DNA of 64,000 nt from Bacteroides sp. UBA1317 (lineage in GTDB: Bacteria; Bacteroidota; Bacteroidia; Bacteroidales; Bacteroidaceae): positions 14,658-78,657 of the forward strand of contig DBTL01000091.1 in the NCBI GenBank assembly GCA_002307035.1, in the 5' to 3' direction. The position numbers and the translations under genes were made by a program. A model generated the notes under the pieces. It was given only the letters and a program-made list of their open reading frames with translations. It was not told where the DNA came from and searched no databases. Below are positions 44,061 to 52,824 of this stretch, piece after piece. The first letter of the stretch is position 1; every line of letters begins with the position of its first letter.

Positions 44061-47057
44061 TCAAAAATTAATTTTTGCACCAAGTATGAATGTTCTCGGA
44101 CGCGGGTACATATTGTTATCAATTCCACTATATATTTCAGGATCAATTCCGTCATAACTAGTAATAGTGCATACATTCTGAACTGTCATGTAAAGATTTA
44201 AACCCAAATTACGATCTTTAAAAGCAAACAGTTTATCAAATTTATAGCTAAGCGTAATGTTATCCAACTTTAAGAATGAAGCATCACGAACATAATAATC
44301 AGAAAAATACTGTGCTGATGAACTGAAGTTAGTGGTAGGTGCAGAAACCATACGATTACTGACAAAACTATTGGTCCACAAGTCTGATAGAAGTTCATAG
44401 TTTGAAGACATATTATCGTACATCCAATTTCCAACACTAGCATGTCCTGACACTGCAAGAGTCCAAGCCTTCCATGATAATGAAGAATTAAAGCCGAAAG
44501 TTACATCAGGAGAAGCCTTATGATATACATATTTGTCACTTGATGTAATTTGTCCATCGTCATTTCTATCTACGTAAGCCCCTTCAATAGGAGTACCATC
44601 AGTATCATAAATCTGTTCGTACACATAAAAAGAGTTTGTAGCCTGACCTACCTGATTTATTTGAATTGTATTGCCAACACCACCTGAGATCCCTCCAGTT
44701 TCTACTCCAATATAATCAGCATCATTACTTGTTGTTAATTTTGTGATTTTATTCTTATTCCAAGCAACATTGGCACCCAATGTCCAGTACCAATCTTTTG
44801 TTTGAACAGGAATAGCATTCACCTCAAATTCAAGACCTGTATTCTCCAAATCACCAACATTAGTAGTTAAATAATTAGTAAGATTACTTAATGAAGCAAT
44901 AGGTATATAGTTTATCAAGTCTGTAGTTTTACGATAATAAAAATCCAAAGCTCCGGTGATTCTTCCATTTAAGAAACCATAATCAAGACCTGCATTGTAA
45001 GTCGTTGTAGTCTCCCATTTAAGCTCTGAATTATAACCATCAGGGGTAAGAGGAGTTACTAATTCATCACCAAAATAATAGCTACTCTCGGACGTATTCG
45101 TGGTGTATGTAGCCACTGTAGGATAATTACCCGCATTCAAATCTTGCTGACCTGTTTTACCCCAACTCAAACGTAGCTTTAAAGTTGAAAGAGGGGAAGC
45201 TTTCATAAATTTTTCATTAGCGATATTCCAACCAAGAGCAACAGAAGGGAAAAATCCCCAATGATCTTTTGTGAAACGAGAAGTACCATCTTGGCGGACA
45301 GTTACAGTAGTCATATAACGATTATCAAAAGAATAATTGGCACGCCCAAAGAAAGAAACTAAGTAATATTCTGTCTTATCAACAGTTTCATCTGCAAGCA
45401 AAACACTTCTGTCTAATTGCTTCACCTCTTTAGACCAATTAGAAGAATAAAAATGTTGCCAAGAATAGCCACCTAAAACATCAAAATTATGACTACCTAA
45501 ACCTTTAGCATAAGCTAAATAAGTCTCCAATGTCTGATCACGTTTTAGTTCTGTATAATCAGAATGATAACCAGAACCGGATTCGGCCGTACTGTGATAA
45601 GATTGTTCACTACCTTCAGGTGTATCAACTGTTCCTTCTGATGAGGCAATATCCAAACCTAAATTCATATTAAAGCGTAAATCTTCAAAACCATGAAATT
45701 TATAATCAAATTGCGCATTACCAACCATACGTTTTGCTGTTGCAAGATCAACCTTTTCTTTCAATAATGCAACAGGATTCATTGTAGCCATTGTGTTAAG
45801 ATTGCCTTCTGAATCTCTCCATACCCTATAGCCATTATTCCCTGCAGATGAAGTATCATAAATTGATTGAGTTGGATCGTAAGCTATAGAAGCACCAATA
45901 GCATCCGAGTTAGCAAAACGATTATCAATATACATACCCTTAGCATTAAGATTAACGGTAAGGTGTTCATTTAATAATGTAGGGCTCAAATTCAAGGAAA
46001 GAGTAGAACGTTCCATCTTTGATGTATCAAGCACGCCATTTTGATTAATGTATCCAAAAGAAACACGGTAAGGTAAGCGATCTTTTCCACCCATGCCTAC
46101 ATTACCAGTCAGACTTGCATTTGCATCATAAGTCATCGCTGTTCTATAAACCTCTTTCTGCCAATCTGTATCAGCAGTTCCCAATGCTGCATAAGCATCA
46201 GAACTTTCGCCTGCGTAATTAAGAACAGCTTCTCTAATTTGATCTGCATTCATTACATCTACATATTTGGCGTTTTGACTTAGTGACGATGTAAAATCAA
46301 TTGAAACATGAGGCAAAGCAGAATCTGTTTTAGAACCTTTTTTAGTAGTAATAATAATTACACCATTCGAAGCACGAGAGCCATAAATGGCTGTTGCAGA
46401 AGCATCTTTCAAAACGGTAAATGATTCAATATCATTAGGATTAATGCTTGACAGTTGATCAGTAACGCCATCTATACCATCATTACTGATAGGAAGACCA
46501 TCCACAACAACTAATGGATCGTTTGTAGCAGAAAGGGATGAGCCCCCACGAATTCTAATTGTTGAAGCAGCCCCTGGTTGACCACTTCCTGAAGTTATTA
46601 CTACACCTGCCGACTTTCCTCTCAACAAATCTGCTGGAGAAGTCACAACACCCTTATTCAATTGATCAGCTTTTACTGTTGAGACAGAACCTGTAACATC
46701 GTTTTTTTTCACTGTTCCATAACCAATGACTACAGCTTCATCAAGCAGAACGGCATCATCCTGAAGAGTTACTACCATGCCTTGAGAGACTTGCACTTCG
46801 GCTGGTTTATACCCCACAAAAGAAATAACAAGAATGGAGTTCTGAGGGGCATTAAGAACAAAATTACCATCCAGATCAGTAATTGTCCCGTTCGTAGTGC
46901 CTTTTACCAAGATATTAGCACCAATCACCGGCTCACCTGTCACATCTTTCACATGTCCCTTTACAGAGATCTGCTGTGCATAGGCGCCAATTGACAAGAA
47001 CATCCCTAAGAGTAGGGGAAGAATCATTCGATAGATTCTAAGATTAACTTGCTTCAT
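44061..47057 (-). CDS. SusC-like TonB-dependent outer-membrane transporter
   Basis: A 998-residue barrel importing glucan oligosaccharides with SusD. I start it at the ATG at 47055-47057 (MKQVNLRIYR), giving a normal signal peptide ending AYAQ; a longer frame begins near the promoter. A CarboxypepD_reg-like domain (ISVKGHVKDVTGEPVIGANI) precedes the plug (DEAVVIGYGTVKKNDVTGSV, ATAIYGSRASNGVIIITTKKG), then the barrel ends FILGAKINF. It heads the susC-D-E-GH13 operon. Confidence 0.95.
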   Translation of the reverse strand: MKQVNLRIYRMILPLLLGMFLSIGAYAQQISVKGHVKDVTGEPVIGANILVKGTTNGTITDLDGNFVLNAPQNSILVISFVGYKPAEVQVSQGMVVTLQDDAVLLDEAVVIGYGTVKKNDVTGSVSTVKADQLNKGVVTSPADLLRGKSAGVVITSGSGQPGAASTIRIRGGSSLSATNDPLVVVDGLPISNDGIDGVTDQLSSINPNDIESFTVLKDASATAIYGSRASNGVIIITTKKGSKTDSALPHVSIDFTSSLSQNAKYVDVMNADQIREAVLNYAGESSDAYAALGTADTDWQKEVYRTAMTYDANASLTGNVGMGGKDRLPYRVSFGYINQNGVLDTSKMERSTLSLNLSPTLLNEHLTVNLNAKGMYIDNRFANSDAIGASIAYDPTQSIYDTSSAGNNGYRVWRDSEGNLNTMATMNPVALLKEKVDLATAKRMVGNAQFDYKFHGFEDLRFNMNLGLDIASSEGTVDTPEGSEQSYHSTAESGSGYHSDYTELKRDQTLETYLAYAKGLGSHNFDVLGGYSWQHFYSSNWSKEVKQLDRSVLLADETVDKTEYYLVSFFGRANYSFDNRYMTTVTVRQDGTSRFTKDHWGFFPSVALGWNIANEKFMKASPLSTLKLRLSWGKTGQQDLNAGNYPTVATYTTNTSESSYYFGDELVTPLTPDGYNSELKWETTTTYNAGLDYGFLNGRITGALDFYYRKTTDLINYIPIASLSNLTNYLTTNVGDLENTGLEFEVNAIPVQTKDWYWTLGANVAWNKNKITKLTTSNDADYIGVETGGISGGVGNTIQINQVGQATNSFYVYEQIYDTDGTPIEGAYVDRNDDGQITSSDKYVYHKASPDVTFGFNSSLSWKAWTLAVSGHASVGNWMYDNMSSNYELLSDLWTNSFVSNRMVSAPTTNFSSSAQYFSDYYVRDASFLKLDNITLSYKFDKLFAFKDRNLGLNLYMTVQNVCTITSYDGIDPEIYSGIDNNMYPRPRTFILGAKINF

Positions 47058-47145
47058 GCATTTTAAAATTAAAGTTAACAATATATGAATATAGATTTTG
47101 CGGATTGAAAATGGAAATGTTAAGTCCATCATCTTCTACGTTGAG

Positions 47146-47153
47146 CAAAAATA
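47146..47153 (-). promoter_or_regulatory. -7 element of the susC operon
   Basis: TATTTTTG on the minus strand predicts a start near 47140 and a leader of about 83 bases. No good -33 element was seen, fitting an activator-dependent promoter. Confidence 0.5.
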
Positions 47154-47208
47154 GGACTTCTTAACATTAACGACATAACGAATATACTCAAATCTGCATT
47201 TACTCTTA

Positions 47209-47222
47209 TGCAATCGTTTGCA
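47209..47222. promoter_or_regulatory. LacI-family operator between susC and lacI
   Basis: TGCAATCGTTTGCA has perfect TGCAA/TTGCA half-sites around CG, exactly the LacI/GalR family pattern. It sits about 75 bases upstream of the predicted susC start and within the divergent control region of the adjacent LacI-type gene. Confidence 0.75.
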
Positions 47223-47342
47223 CCTATTCTGAAAGGCAAAGAGGCCTCATTATCAAACAATTAATCCTTATTCTACTATTTTTGCATATAAATAGGAAAC
47301 AAAGAGAATGATCTAATGTTTTTATTTCTATTGGATTTGAAT

Positions 47343-47350
47343 TACCTTTG
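47343..47350 (+). promoter_or_regulatory. -7 element of the lacI-type gene
   Basis: TACCTTTG followed by G; the ATG is 20 bases on, giving a leader of about 14 bases. Confidence 0.5.
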
Positions 47351-47369
47351 GCTCAAACTGATGTAAACC

Positions 47370-48383
47370 ATGAATAAACCGCAGATTACCATTAAAGACA
47401 TAGGCCGGGCATTGGGCTTTTCACCCTCCACTGTGTCAAGAGCTTTGAAAGACAATCCGGATATAAGTTTGGAAACAAGAGAGGCTATACATAAGTACGC
47501 GCGTGAACATAATTATAAACCGAATGCGTTGGCTCTTAACTTGCGAACAAATCGTTCAAACACTATCGGGGTGATTGTTCCTCAACTGGTTCACCATTTC
47601 TTTTCGTGTGTGCTAAGCGGTATAGAGAAGAGTGCTGCAAAGGCGGGCTATAACATTCTGGTGGCGCAAAGTAATGAAAGTTACAAACAAGAGGTGAAGA
47701 TCGTTCACTCTTTTCTTGCGGCAAGGGTTTGCGGTGTCATCGCTTCTCTGGCTAAGGATACTTCACAATATGATCATTATCAAGATCTTTTGGATAACAA
47801 TATTCCTATTGTTTTTTATGACCGTATCTGTACCGGCATCAACACGGAGCGGGTGGTGGTGGACGACTATGCTGGGGCGTTTGCTGCAGTGGAGTATATG
47901 ATTCAAACCGGATGCCGACGCATCCTTTTCTACAGCGGGCCGCCCAATCTGGAAATATCAAAAAACAGAAGAAACGGTTATCTGGATGCAATGAAGAGGT
48001 ATAAAATTCCGGTAAACGATACGATGATAAAGCTTTGCGACACACGTGAACAGGCTATTGCCATTACACCTGATTTTCTGGAGAAACAAGACCGCCCGGA
48101 TGGATTCTTTGCCATTAACGACGAAACGGCTTCGGGCATTCTTTATGCCTGCAAGCTGGTAGGCATGAAAGTTCCGGATGAGGTTTCTATCTGTGGATTT
48201 ACAGATGGGGCCATTGCACAGAATACTGATCCGAAGTTAACGACGGTGGAACAACACGGGCAGGAAGTTGGAGAGAGTGCTATTGATATTCTGATCAACA
48301 AGATAGAAGATAAAACCGGAGAGTTGAAAAGTGCGAACCGGATCGTGAAAACAAATCTGGTGGTGCGGGGCACTACTAAATAG
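47370..48383 (+). CDS. LacI-family transcriptional regulator of the PUL
   Basis: A 337-residue regulator. The N-terminal helix-turn-helix and hinge helix (ITIKDIGRALGFSPSTVSRALKDNP, then PNALALNLR) bind palindromic operators. The C-terminal periplasmic-binding-protein fold (from about residue 60, NTIGVIVPQLVHHFF) senses a sugar ligand. It is divergent from susC, with a matching operator between them, and 29 bases before an MFS sugar carrier. The ligand is probably maltose or a related glucoside. LacI control of a SusC/D locus is less usual than SusR, HTCS or ECF-sigma control. Confidence 0.92.
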   Translation: MNKPQITIKDIGRALGFSPSTVSRALKDNPDISLETREAIHKYAREHNYKPNALALNLRTNRSNTIGVIVPQLVHHFFSCVLSGIEKSAAKAGYNILVAQSNESYKQEVKIVHSFLAARVCGVIASLAKDTSQYDHYQDLLDNNIPIVFYDRICTGINTERVVVDDYAGAFAAVEYMIQTGCRRILFYSGPPNLEISKNRRNGYLDAMKRYKIPVNDTMIKLCDTREQAIAITPDFLEKQDRPDGFFAINDETASGILYACKLVGMKVPDEVSICGFTDGAIAQNTDPKLTTVEQHGQEVGESAIDILINKIEDKTGELKSANRIVKTNLVVRGTTK

Positions 48384-48412
48384 GAACTAATAGATTAAAT
48401 CCTAAAAAGACC

Positions 48413-49750
48413 ATGAAAATAAAACCTGATTTAAATTTTTGGAAGCTGTGGAACATCAGTTTCGGCTTTTTCGGTGTGCAGATTGCTTATGCGCTGCAAA
48501 GTGCCAACATTAGCCGTATATTCTCTACGCTGGGGGCCGATCCTCATAATTTGAGTTATTTTTGGATCCTTCCTCCACTGGCGGGCATCATCGTGCAACC
48601 GATCATCGGATCGGCAAGTGACAAGACGTGGACACGTTTCGGAAGGAGGATACCTTATTTATTTATAGGATCCATTGTTGCCATGTTGGTGATGTGCTTA
48701 CTGCCTAATGCGGGAAGCTTTGGGATGGCAGTGGGCACTGCAATGATATTCGGGGTGGTTTCGCTCATGTTTCTCGACACGTCTGTCAATATGGCCATGC
48801 AGCCTTTCAAGATGTTGGTGGGCGACATGGTGAATGAAAAGCAAAAGGGTCTGGCCTACTCCATCCAGAGTTTTCTGTGCAATGCCGGTAGCCTGATGGG
48901 GTACATGTTTCCTTTCATCTTTACCTGGATAGGAATCAGCAACATAGCCGAAAAAGGTACAGTGCCCGATTCGGTGATTTACTCTTTCTATATCGGTGCC
49001 GCCATCTTGATGTTGTGCGTGATCTACACCATGCTGAAGGTGAAAGAGATGCCGCCAAAAGAATTTGAAGCGTTTCATGGCATCACAGCAGATGAAAAGA
49101 AAGAAAAGACGGATTTCCTTTCGTTACTGAAACATGCACCGAAAGTGTTTTGGACAGTCGGGTTGGTACAGTTTTTCAGTTGGGCAGCCTTTATGTATAT
49201 GTGGACGTACACCAACGGCGCCATTGCCGACACGGTGTGGAATGCAACAAGTGCACAAAGTGAAGGATATCAGGAAGCAGGCAACTGGGTAGGTGTGCTC
49301 TTTGCCGTGCAAGCCATCGGTTCGGTAGTCTGGGCTATCGTGTTACCCTTGTTCAAATCTCGAAAGATGGGTTATTCACTCAGTTTGGTGTTGGGAGGAA
49401 TTGGTTTCATCTCTACCCTCTTCTTCCACAATCAATATCTGCTTTTTGTTTCTTACCTGCTCATCGGTTGTGCGTGGGCGGCTATGCTGGCCATGCCGTT
49501 TACGATACTGACTAACTCCATTTCGGGCAAGAACATGGGAGCTTATCTGGGATTGTTCAATGGAACCATCTGTCTGCCTCAAATTGCAGCCGCACTCCTT
49601 GGTGGCGGATTACTTCATTTGGTGAGTGGGCGGCAAGTGAACATGCTGGTGCTGGCAGGAGTATTTCTTATCATAGGGGCATGCTGCGTTTACTTTGTAA
49701 AAGAAACAGTGGCGCATAAAGAAGAAAAGCCCGAAGCAGTGAAAAATTAG
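48413..49750 (+). CDS. MFS glycoside transporter, SLC45/maltose-carrier-like
   Basis: A 445-residue inner-membrane protein with about twelve helices. The signature PLAGIIVQPIIGSASDKTWTRFGRRIPY matches the SLC45/sucrose-maltose branch of the MFS. It lies in the lacI transcription unit and upstream of a GH65 phosphorylase, so import of maltose or a similar disaccharide for phosphorolysis is likely. Its stop is 22 bases before the small RNA promoter of repeat copy 2. Confidence 0.87.
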   Translation: MKIKPDLNFWKLWNISFGFFGVQIAYALQSANISRIFSTLGADPHNLSYFWILPPLAGIIVQPIIGSASDKTWTRFGRRIPYLFIGSIVAMLVMCLLPNAGSFGMAVGTAMIFGVVSLMFLDTSVNMAMQPFKMLVGDMVNEKQKGLAYSIQSFLCNAGSLMGYMFPFIFTWIGISNIAEKGTVPDSVIYSFYIGAAILMLCVIYTMLKVKEMPPKEFEAFHGITADEKKEKTDFLSLLKHAPKVFWTVGLVQFFSWAAFMYMWTYTNGAIADTVWNATSAQSEGYQEAGNWVGVLFAVQAIGSVVWAIVLPLFKSRKMGYSLSLVLGGIGFISTLFFHNQYLLFVSYLLIGCAWAAMLAMPFTILTNSISGKNMGAYLGLFNGTICLPQIAAALLGGGLLHLVSGRQVNMLVLAGVFLIIGACCVYFVKETVAHKEEKPEAVKN

Positions 49751-49772
49751 CTAAAGTTTCAAGCCGAAAAGC

Positions 49773-49803
49773 TTGACTTTGGCTAGTAAATGTATTACTT
49801 TTG
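49773..49803 (+). promoter_or_regulatory. promoter of candidate small RNA, copy 2
   Basis: TTG (49773-49775) and TACTTTTG (49796-49803) with a 20-base gap, the same as copy 1. Confidence 0.65.
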
Positions 49804-49808
49804 TAAGC

Positions 49809-49876
49809 GTAATCATAAAGTAGTTTGAGATTAAACTACGGTAAACGGGGGAAGTTGTTGCTTCTCCCGTTTTTTA
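49809..49876 (+). ncRNA. candidate small RNA, copy 2
   Basis: A predicted transcript of about 68 bases. Hairpin 1 is GTAGTTT (49820-49826) with AAACTAC (49833-49839). The terminator stem is 49844-49854 with 49861-49871 (11 bp, one G-U), followed by T's. Relative to copy 1 the terminator stem bases differ while pairing is kept, and a G-U in hairpin 1 of copy 1 is G-C here. It also lies directly after an MFS gene and can end that mRNA. Confidence 0.65.
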
Positions 49877-50125
49877 TTTCTGCACGGTTCTTTTGGGCCA
49901 ACTGAACCGTGCAGAATGGGTAAAAGAACGGTTCAGTTGAGCAATTTGCCGGTTTCTTTCACTTCGGAAGACGGTTTCATTTCCCCAATATGCTTATTTG
50001 TTATCGGAATAACTCCTAATGAAAAGTAGTTTTCCTCGTATTGTTATGCGAAAAGGACCTTTATCTCTTTCAGTCAGTTCCTTTCTCTTAATAATACATA
50101 AATCTACTCTTGACAAAAAACAGCT

Positions 50126-50295
50126 CATAATATAACTTTATTTACAAATGAAGGATTTTTCAGAGAAGATACAACTTCAGCGTGTTGAACGTCCGATATC
50201 AGCGTGTTGAAAACGTACATTCAACACGCTGATATCGGACATTCAACAAACCCCTCTCACAAGGCCTGTAGCGATAGATCTGCAATATTTACATT
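50126..50295. repeat. long-hairpin dispersed repeat, copy B
   Basis: Homologous to 20164-20335. The arms are 50183-50211 and 50220-50248 (29 bases, one mismatch) with an 8-base loop. One pair that is T-A in copy A is C-G here, so the change is compensated. The conserved tail with CTGTAGCGATAGATC follows. It abuts repeat copy 2. Confidence 0.85.
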
Positions 50296-50442
50296 AGAAG
50301 ACTCCTTGCCTATATGATCGGGCTAAAGATAAAACCCACTGTTATCTATCGAAAATACTTTTTTCTTGTATGATATAAATCAATTCATTTGTTCTTTCTC
50401 TATCTTTTTACGTACTTTGGAGGATTGATAAAACCTATTGCC

Positions 50443-52755
50443 ATGAAAAGATTCCTCAAAACAGATGAATGGAACATCATCGAAGAAAGTTTCCATGCCG
50501 ACCGCCTACGTGCCTCGGAAAGTATATTCAGTTTGGGCAACGGACGTATCGGTCAGCGGGGCAATTTTGAGGAAACGTATAGTAGTGACAATCTGCAAGG
50601 ATCTTATCTGGCTGGCATTGCATTCCTCGACAAAACCCGCGTGGGATGGTGGAAAAACGGATATCCGAAGTTCTTCTCGCGCATACCGAATGCTCCCAAC
50701 TGGAGTGCCATTTTTCTGCGGCTTATTGATGAGGAATTGGATCTTGCACTATGGGATGTGGATAGTTTCGACAGACGGCTCGACTTGAAAGAGGGTATCT
50801 CCTACCGTGACTTTCAGGTGACTTCCCCTAAAGGGCATACGCTGAAGGTGCATGTGGAACACATCAATAGCATGAGTAATCAGAATCTGTGTCTCATCAA
50901 GTACAGCGTGACTTCAGTCAACTATGAAGGAAAGATATCACTAGTGCCTCATCTCAACGGAGATGTGAAGCATGAAACATCTAACTTCAACGAAAAGATG
51001 TGGAACATTCTACGTGCGGAGACGACCAACGAATATGCTTATCTGTGGACACAAACCCGCCACGAAGACTCTCAGGTATGTTGCTCGATGACTTATCAAC
51101 TATACAAAAACAGCAAAGAAGTAACAAGCAGCCCCATCAAAATAGAAAAAGAAAAGCTTACCGGCTTTAGCATCGGCGCCGATGTGAAGCCCGGTGATCG
51201 GGTGACGCTCATCAAATACACTGCCATCGTAAGTTCTCTCTATTGTGACAGGCAGCAATTGGTGGAAGAATCTGTGGCTGAAAGTAAGAATGCCAAAGCG
51301 AAAGGTTGGGATGCGTTGCTGCAAGAACACAAAGACGTCTGGAGTGAGATTTGGAAAGAGTCCGATGTGGTCATTGAGGGTGACCCGGAGGCCCAGCAAG
51401 GCATTCGTTTCAACATCTTCCAACTGAACCAGACTTATCGGGGAGATGACCCACGACTGAACATCGGCTCAAAAGGGTTTACCGGAGAGAAGTATGGTGG
51501 AAACACTTTTTGGAACACGGAACTGTGTTGTGTACCGTTCTTTCTGCTATCCAGTTCCAAAGAGATAGCCCGAAACTTACTACTCTATCGTTACAATCAT
51601 CTGCCCAAGGCAATAGAGAATGCCCGAAAGTTAGGATTCAAAGGAGGCGCGGCTCTCTATCCGATGGTAACCATCAACGGTGATGAATGCCACAACGAAT
51701 GGGAGATTACTTTCGAAGAGATTCATCGTAACAACATCATTGCCTATGCCATTGTGTTATACACCACGATGACGGGTAGCAAAGAATACGTAGCCCACTA
51801 CGGACTTGAAGTGCTAATTGCCATCAGCCGTTTTTGGAGTCAACGGGTATCCTTCTCGCAACCGAAGCAGAAGTACGTGTTGTTGGGTGTTACCGGCCCT
51901 AACGAATATGAGAATAATGTAGATAACAACTGGTATACGAACTATTCGTGCGTACAGTGCCTACAAGCTACGATCAATTATTTGGAGATGGTGGCAAGTG
52001 AATATCCCGATGAATACTTACGTATCCGCAGAGCCACTGCTTTTGAGTATTCAGAAACTGCCCGATGGAAAGAAATAATAGAGAACATGTATCTGCCCGA
52101 AGACAAAGAGCTGGGCATATTCGTGCAACACGACGGCTATTTGGATAAAGAGCAGAAGACAGTGGATGAAATTCCCGCAGCCGAACGTCCGATCAATCAG
52201 CATTGGTCGTGGGATCGTATCTTGCGCTCGTGCTACATCAAGCAAAGCGATGTACTATTAGGATTATATTTGTATTATTCTGACTTTGATGCCAAAACCA
52301 TTCGCCGCAACTTTCACTTCTACGAGCCTCGCACATTGCACGAGTCCTCTCTATCGCCTTACATACATTCCATACTGGCTTCGAGGATAGATGATGTAGA
52401 GAAAGCCTACAATCTCTTTTTGCATGCCACCCGGCTCGATCTTGACGACTACAACAATGAAGTGGAACAAGGACTGCACATTACCAGCATGGCGGGCAGT
52501 TGGCTAGCCATTGTCAGAGGTTTTGGCGGAATGCAAATTAAAGACGACTCGCTGAACTTTAGTCCTGCCATACCAAGCAAATGGAACAGTTATTCGTTCA
52601 ATATAAATTTCAGAGGACGCACACTACAAATCACTGTTGAGAAAGAACTAATTCGCATGGAGCTAAAAACCGGTGAGGAACTAGATATACTAATTTACAA
52701 CCAGACATACTCCATTCGTCCCAAGAAAGTGATAAATGTTCCTATGCAAAAGTAG
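50443..52755 (+). CDS. GH65 disaccharide phosphorylase (maltose phosphorylase-like)
   Basis: A 770-residue cytoplasmic enzyme that splits an alpha-glucosyl disaccharide with phosphate to beta-glucose-1-phosphate and a sugar. I start it at the ATG at 50443 (MKRFLKTDEWNIIEESF); the longer frame adds a hydrophobic leader that is probably untranslated. The family motifs are CHNEWEITFEEIHRNN, carrying the general-acid Glu, and TGPNEYENNVDNNWYTN. Maltose is the likely substrate from the PUL context; kojibiose or trehalose phosphorylase cannot be excluded. No beta-phosphoglucomutase gene is seen in the window. Confidence 0.9.
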   Translation: MKRFLKTDEWNIIEESFHADRLRASESIFSLGNGRIGQRGNFEETYSSDNLQGSYLAGIAFLDKTRVGWWKNGYPKFFSRIPNAPNWSAIFLRLIDEELDLALWDVDSFDRRLDLKEGISYRDFQVTSPKGHTLKVHVEHINSMSNQNLCLIKYSVTSVNYEGKISLVPHLNGDVKHETSNFNEKMWNILRAETTNEYAYLWTQTRHEDSQVCCSMTYQLYKNSKEVTSSPIKIEKEKLTGFSIGADVKPGDRVTLIKYTAIVSSLYCDRQQLVEESVAESKNAKAKGWDALLQEHKDVWSEIWKESDVVIEGDPEAQQGIRFNIFQLNQTYRGDDPRLNIGSKGFTGEKYGGNTFWNTELCCVPFFLLSSSKEIARNLLLYRYNHLPKAIENARKLGFKGGAALYPMVTINGDECHNEWEITFEEIHRNNIIAYAIVLYTTMTGSKEYVAHYGLEVLIAISRFWSQRVSFSQPKQKYVLLGVTGPNEYENNVDNNWYTNYSCVQCLQATINYLEMVASEYPDEYLRIRRATAFEYSETARWKEIIENMYLPEDKELGIFVQHDGYLDKEQKTVDEIPAAERPINQHWSWDRILRSCYIKQSDVLLGLYLYYSDFDAKTIRRNFHFYEPRTLHESSLSPYIHSILASRIDDVEKAYNLFLHATRLDLDDYNNEVEQGLHITSMAGSWLAIVRGFGGMQIKDDSLNFSPAIPSKWNSYSFNINFRGRTLQITVEKELIRMELKTGEELDILIYNQTYSIRPKKVINVPMQK

Positions 52756-52762
52756 AGTAAAA

Positions 52763-52798
52763 AGGCCATCTCAACCCTATTAAAAGTTAAGATGGCCT
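52763..52798. terminator. bidirectional terminator between GH65 and oadB
   Basis: Positions 52763-52775 pair with 52786-52798 with one mismatch, between convergent genes. The plus-strand T-tract is poor; the minus-strand flank is T-rich. Confidence 0.7.
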
Positions 52799-52824
52799 AC
52801 AAAAATGATAAGAGAGAGAGAAAA

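Larger units (their letters stand above)
49765..50130 (+). repeat. dispersed intergenic repeat, copy 2
   Basis: Homologous to 11631-12035, in the same overall order. It contains a small RNA cassette, a 13-bp perfect inverted repeat (49878-49890 with 49904-49916), and a 41-base block (49899-49939) in the opposite orientation to copy 1. It then has ACGGTT-rich sequence, TGCTTATTTGTTA and CTCTTGACAAAAA. The whole 692-base gap before the GH65 start is filled by this repeat and the long-hairpin repeat; no protein is encoded. Confidence 0.8.

Noticed and set aside
47058..47132. Longer N-terminus for the SusC-like protein.
   Set aside because: The extra 25 residues would precede a normal signal peptide and lie in the leader close to the promoter.
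50389..50442. Hydrophobic N-terminal extension on the GH65 enzyme.
   Set aside because: Family members are cytoplasmic and begin near MKRFLKTDEWNI; the extension looks like translated leader.
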